From assembly GCA_036736205.1 (NCBI GenBank), contig DAINMX010000173.1:1-14327 (forward strand): a stretch of 14,327 bases of DNA. The letters run 5' to 3'. How positions within the stretch are numbered: the first letter of the stretch is position 1; each line of letters starts with the position of its first letter. Shown here one piece after another: positions 11,670 through 14,327 of this stretch. The position numbers were made by a program, and so were the translations under genes. The notes under the pieces are model-generated. The model saw only the letters and a program-made list of their open reading frames with translations, did not search any database and was not told where the DNA came from. The stretch comes from XYA12-FULL-58-9 sp001798605 (GTDB lineage: Bacteria > Myxococcota > XYA12-FULL-58-9).

Positions 11670-12773
11670 TCAGCTCAGCAATCCTATGACCTTCGATCCG
11701 GTTGACTCGATGGGGCGCGATATCTTGAGTTTCTTGCCTGCGTCAACACCATCACGACGGATGTTGCTGTCGCGCTGCGCGGTGACACGTGTGGAACGGA
11801 CGCGTGGATTTCGTTGACGATAGAATGCCTCGAGACGGCTATCGCCCAACCAAACAAGGCCTTGCTCCTGCGCTTTGGCCTGGCACGATTGAAGCTGTGA
11901 CTCAAAGCCACACAGCAGTCCCTGCCAGTACGCGTTTCGGGCCCGAATACCTTTGATACCCTTGTCGCGTCGGTAGTGGTCCCAAAGAAACCGGATATGC
12001 CGCAACAGACTGTCGTGGATGTACTCTGCCATCTCAACGTTCGCGTGCTCGCCACACACCTCGAGCTGAGAGGCTGGCCGCGCCCGCTCGGGGATGTAGG
12101 TTGGTACCCAGATCGACCGCACGAAGAAATGTTTGGTCAGAATCGAAGCGACCCAATAGAAATGGCCTTCGATACGAACCATGGGCTCGCCGAGCCAGCG
12201 TACCTCGATATCACGCTCATCCTCGCCAACCTCAGCCAGCTCAATATTGTGGCGAAGCATGAGTGCACGAGCTTGGTTCAACGCTGATTGGACCTCGTGC
12301 TCATTGCAGTTGTTCTCGGCCAAGGCCAGAAGCTTGCGGATCTTGCGCAGTTTCGCGCCAACACCCCGCGCATCCTGAGGACCATCGAGCGTAGGGCATT
12401 CAGTCGAAGTTTTGGCACGCGGCCAGACGCCCAAGAGTCTGCAGGCGCGTCGCCAGGCCTCACCATGGGGCTCGGAGTTGTTGAAACCCAATACTTCATC
12501 CACGTATTGGTGTGCCATCTCATGTCGGAGGGTCTCAAGGACCTCGGTCCAGTTGTCCTCCATCACGTGCTTCAACGAGATGGAGATGGTTCGAGTCTCG
12601 CGTCTCCATTCTCCCAGATTGACTGCGCTGGAGGAGAGCTCGAGCACAGCGGGGCGGAGGCACCTGCTCAGATATTCCCTATTGAACCAGTCGTAGTGTT
12701 TGCAAAGCTCTCGAGTCCAGAGGTGAACAAGATCATTGTTGAGCAATCTCTGGTCTCGTTCATGTCGTCTCAT
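11670..12773 (-). CDS. SprT-like zinc metalloprotease domain fused to DUF2786
   Basis: A 367-residue protein. Residues about 10-118 are SprT-like: the zinc motif LRHEMAHQY (His84, Glu85, His88) is followed by EPHGEAWRRACRLLG, with His103 as likely third ligand, the H-G-x-x-W arrangement typical of SprT/SPRTN-like proteins. Residues about 140-182 are DUF2786: KLRKIRKLLALAENNCNEHEVQSALNQA and LMLRHNI. A mixed alpha/beta C-terminal region (about 190-325) follows, with a basic tail (RQRNPRVRSTRV). ATG 12773 follows GAGG (12786-12783) by 9 nt; the open frame could also begin at TTG 12788, which overlaps that ribosome site. SprT proteins act on DNA-protein crosslinks in eukaryotes, but the bacterial fusion's target is unknown. 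It lies 40 bp downstream of the MATE gene, possibly co-transcribed, and converges on the RCC1 lipoprotein gene with 27 bp between stops. Confidence 0.82.
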   Translation of the reverse strand: MRRHERDQRLLNNDLVHLWTRELCKHYDWFNREYLSRCLRPAVLELSSSAVNLGEWRRETRTISISLKHVMEDNWTEVLETLRHEMAHQYVDEVLGFNNSEPHGEAWRRACRLLGVWPRAKTSTECPTLDGPQDARGVGAKLRKIRKLLALAENNCNEHEVQSALNQARALMLRHNIELAEVGEDERDIEVRWLGEPMVRIEGHFYWVASILTKHFFVRSIWVPTYIPERARPASQLEVCGEHANVEMAEYIHDSLLRHIRFLWDHYRRDKGIKGIRARNAYWQGLLCGFESQLQSCQAKAQEQGLVWLGDSRLEAFYRQRNPRVRSTRVTAQRDSNIRRDGVDAGKKLKISRPIESTGSKVIGLLS

Positions 12774-12813
12774 CTTCGATATCCTCAATGGTCTCGCCAG
12801 TCGATGTGGCTTT

Positions 12814-14196
12814 TCAGCCCACCGCCGGCTCGATGCCGGTCATGTCAATGTCCTTCCACGCACCAGATGCGAAACGGCATGCCAAGGTGATGGCAAGTGC
12901 GCCGAGGTAACCGATGACGCACATCATTGCGGCCACATGGCCACCATCGGCAAAACGTACTGCGACAAACGCCGCCGGAGTGAACAACAGCCAGGCGATG
13001 ACGACACGGGCCCACAATGTCCAGGTCGTGTCTCCCGCAGAGCGGAGAGCCTCGCCGAAGGTCATCGCCGCCGCGTCGAACAATTGCCAGGCGGCGCTCA
13101 GTGCCAACATGACGCCGCCAATCTTCACGAGCTCCGCACTGCCTGCGGTCGAGGCAGCGAATCCACTCATCAAGAACTCGGGCGCCAACAAATAGACGAG
13201 ACCCACCGCCCCTTGCCAGCTAACGGTCACAGCCAGAGTCTTCAGGGTGATGCGTGTCACCAGGCCGAGCTCACCCCGGCCTATGGCTTGACCGGTGAGT
13301 ATGGCCCCGGCAGAAGACACGCCGAATGCTGGCATGAACGCGACCGAGTTGACGCTCAGCACCACCATCATTGCGGCAAGCACCACGGTGCCAAGCTCTG
13401 CGACAACGATGTTGATGAAGATAGCGAACGCCGCAAACTCCAAAAACCAGTTGAGGCCGTGGGGGACACCAAAACGGATCATGCGCCCAAGCTCCGATAG
13501 ACGCAGTTTGTGCGGCCGAGTTGAGCTCGCCGGCACGGCAATCCGCCGAGCAAAAGCGAAGACCAGCACCGCGAGACCGGCCCAGGTGGCGATGGCGCTT
13601 GCCATGGCAGCTCCTCTCACCCCGAGGGCGGGGGCGCCGAGATGGCCATGGATGAGGATCCAGTTGAGGGGGACGTTGAGGACCATGGCCACCAGGCCCG
13701 CCATCATCTGCAGTCGGGTGTTACCGAGGCCGCCATACCAATTGCCGAGTCCCTCGGTTGCGACAACTGCGCCGACCGCCAGGAGACGGATGTCGAGGTA
13801 GTCGGTCATGAGCCGAAGGACAGCCGGCTCATAGTCCAACAAACCTAGGGTGGGGCCCACGAGTGGAATAGCGGCTATCGCAAGAACGCCACTTGCCGCC
13901 GCGATGGCGAGACCGTACCAGGCGTAGCGAACGGCGACTGCAACTTGTCCCTTGCCTACGAGTTGGGCGGCAAAACTCTGGCCGATAAACACCAGACCCA
14001 TGGGAAAAATAATGACGGTGAAGGTGTTCATCGCGCCCGTGGTGACGGCTGCGAGCTCCACCTCTCCGAGTGGCGCCGTCATGAGTGCATCGCTGAAACC
14101 GATGATCGCTTGTGACGAGCGCGCTACGACCACCGGCCACGCCAAGGTGAGCAGAACCTTGAGCTTGAATCCCGGCGTAGGAGTCTGTTCCTGCAT
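12814..14196 (-). CDS. MATE-family multidrug/cation antiporter
   Basis: A 460-residue integral membrane protein with about twelve hydrophobic helices in two homologous halves. The first half begins LLTLAWPVVVARSSQAIIGFSDALMTAPLG and continues ELAAVTTGAMNTF; the second begins ELGRMIRFGVPHGLNWFLE. Both are typical of the MatE domain, which exports drugs or organic cations in exchange for Na+ or H+. GLGNWYGGLGNTRLQMMAG and AGAILTGQAIGRGE are the usual glycine-rich loop regions. ATG 14196 was chosen because it gives family length and places TM1 about 10 residues in. The open frame runs 40 codons further up to 14316, but that stretch is polar and basic. The Shine-Dalgarno is poor. The 131 bp upstream to the window edge contain an A-rich run on the coding strand (about 14260-14250) and no convincing promoter. 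The substrate cannot be told from sequence. Confidence 0.9.
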   Translation of the reverse strand: MQEQTPTPGFKLKVLLTLAWPVVVARSSQAIIGFSDALMTAPLGEVELAAVTTGAMNTFTVIIFPMGLVFIGQSFAAQLVGKGQVAVAVRYAWYGLAIAAASGVLAIAAIPLVGPTLGLLDYEPAVLRLMTDYLDIRLLAVGAVVATEGLGNWYGGLGNTRLQMMAGLVAMVLNVPLNWILIHGHLGAPALGVRGAAMASAIATWAGLAVLVFAFARRIAVPASSTRPHKLRLSELGRMIRFGVPHGLNWFLEFAAFAIFINIVVAELGTVVLAAMMVVLSVNSVAFMPAFGVSSAGAILTGQAIGRGELGLVTRITLKTLAVTVSWQGAVGLVYLLAPEFLMSGFAASTAGSAELVKIGGVMLALSAAWQLFDAAAMTFGEALRSAGDTTWTLWARVVIAWLLFTPAAFVAVRFADGGHVAAMMCVIGYLGALAITLACRFASGAWKDIDMTGIEPAVG

Positions 14197-14327
14197 GGCT
14201 TGACCCAGACTGTTAGACAATCGCCCGCCGCGGTGATGAGATACAAAGATTTTTCTTTTTGCAGGTGGATCGAGCCTTCCGTGTCTCTCAATACCTCCAG
14301 TTCTGTCCATAGGCAATCAGCGAGATT

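Overview
The window reads as part of a bacterial chromosome, probably from the Myxococcota or a related lineage of the former Deltaproteobacteria. This is an inference from three things: a surface lipoprotein with cysteine-rich CGDG/CGNG modules followed by RCC1-type repeats, a small lipoprotein with a Y-Y-x-V-x-D FN3-like fold, and a CHASE2 adenylate cyclase next to a Crp-type protein. Base composition is moderately GC-rich. I saw no transposase, integrase, tRNA, rRNA or CRISPR array. No gene-free stretch exceeds 300 bases.

Layout. Positions 1-226 are non-coding leader. Two unrecognised forward genes follow (227-1102, coiled coil plus hydrophobic region; 1262-1777, all-helical). Convergent to them is a reverse-strand block: a small lipoprotein (4498-4091), nuoA (3987-3589), nuoC (3565-2999) and nuoD (2999-1863). 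These are three complex I subunits with nuoB missing from its usual place between A and C. A 132-bp divergent region (4499-4630) separates this block from a forward block: a CHASE2 class III adenylate cyclase (4631-7243, TTG start), a Crp-family cyclic-nucleotide-binding protein (7312-7959), a metallo-beta-lactamase-fold class II cyclic-nucleotide phosphodiesterase (8010-8792), and folC (8871-10157). A 162-bp region packed with dyad symmetries leads to a 440-residue lipoprotein with seven short RCC1-like repeats (10320-11642). The right end holds two reverse genes: a SprT-like/DUF2786 protein (12773-11670) and a MATE-family efflux transporter (14196-12814).

How the genes work together. The most coherent unit is cyclase, receptor and phosphodiesterase side by side. 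Together they could make, sense and remove cAMP in response to a signal read by the periplasmic CHASE2 domain. The nuoACD fragment would supply the quinone-site and connecting subunits of NADH dehydrogenase, with the remaining subunits encoded elsewhere. FolC is housekeeping (folate polyglutamylation) and may simply ride on the signalling operon or use its own promoter. The RCC1 lipoprotein, the SprT-like protein and the MATE transporter show no clear functional link to each other.

Several start codons were moved from the longest open frame to internal starts on the basis of Shine-Dalgarno spacing, signal peptides or family length; each entry says so. Promoter calls are by eye against the sigma-70 consensus and are tentative.
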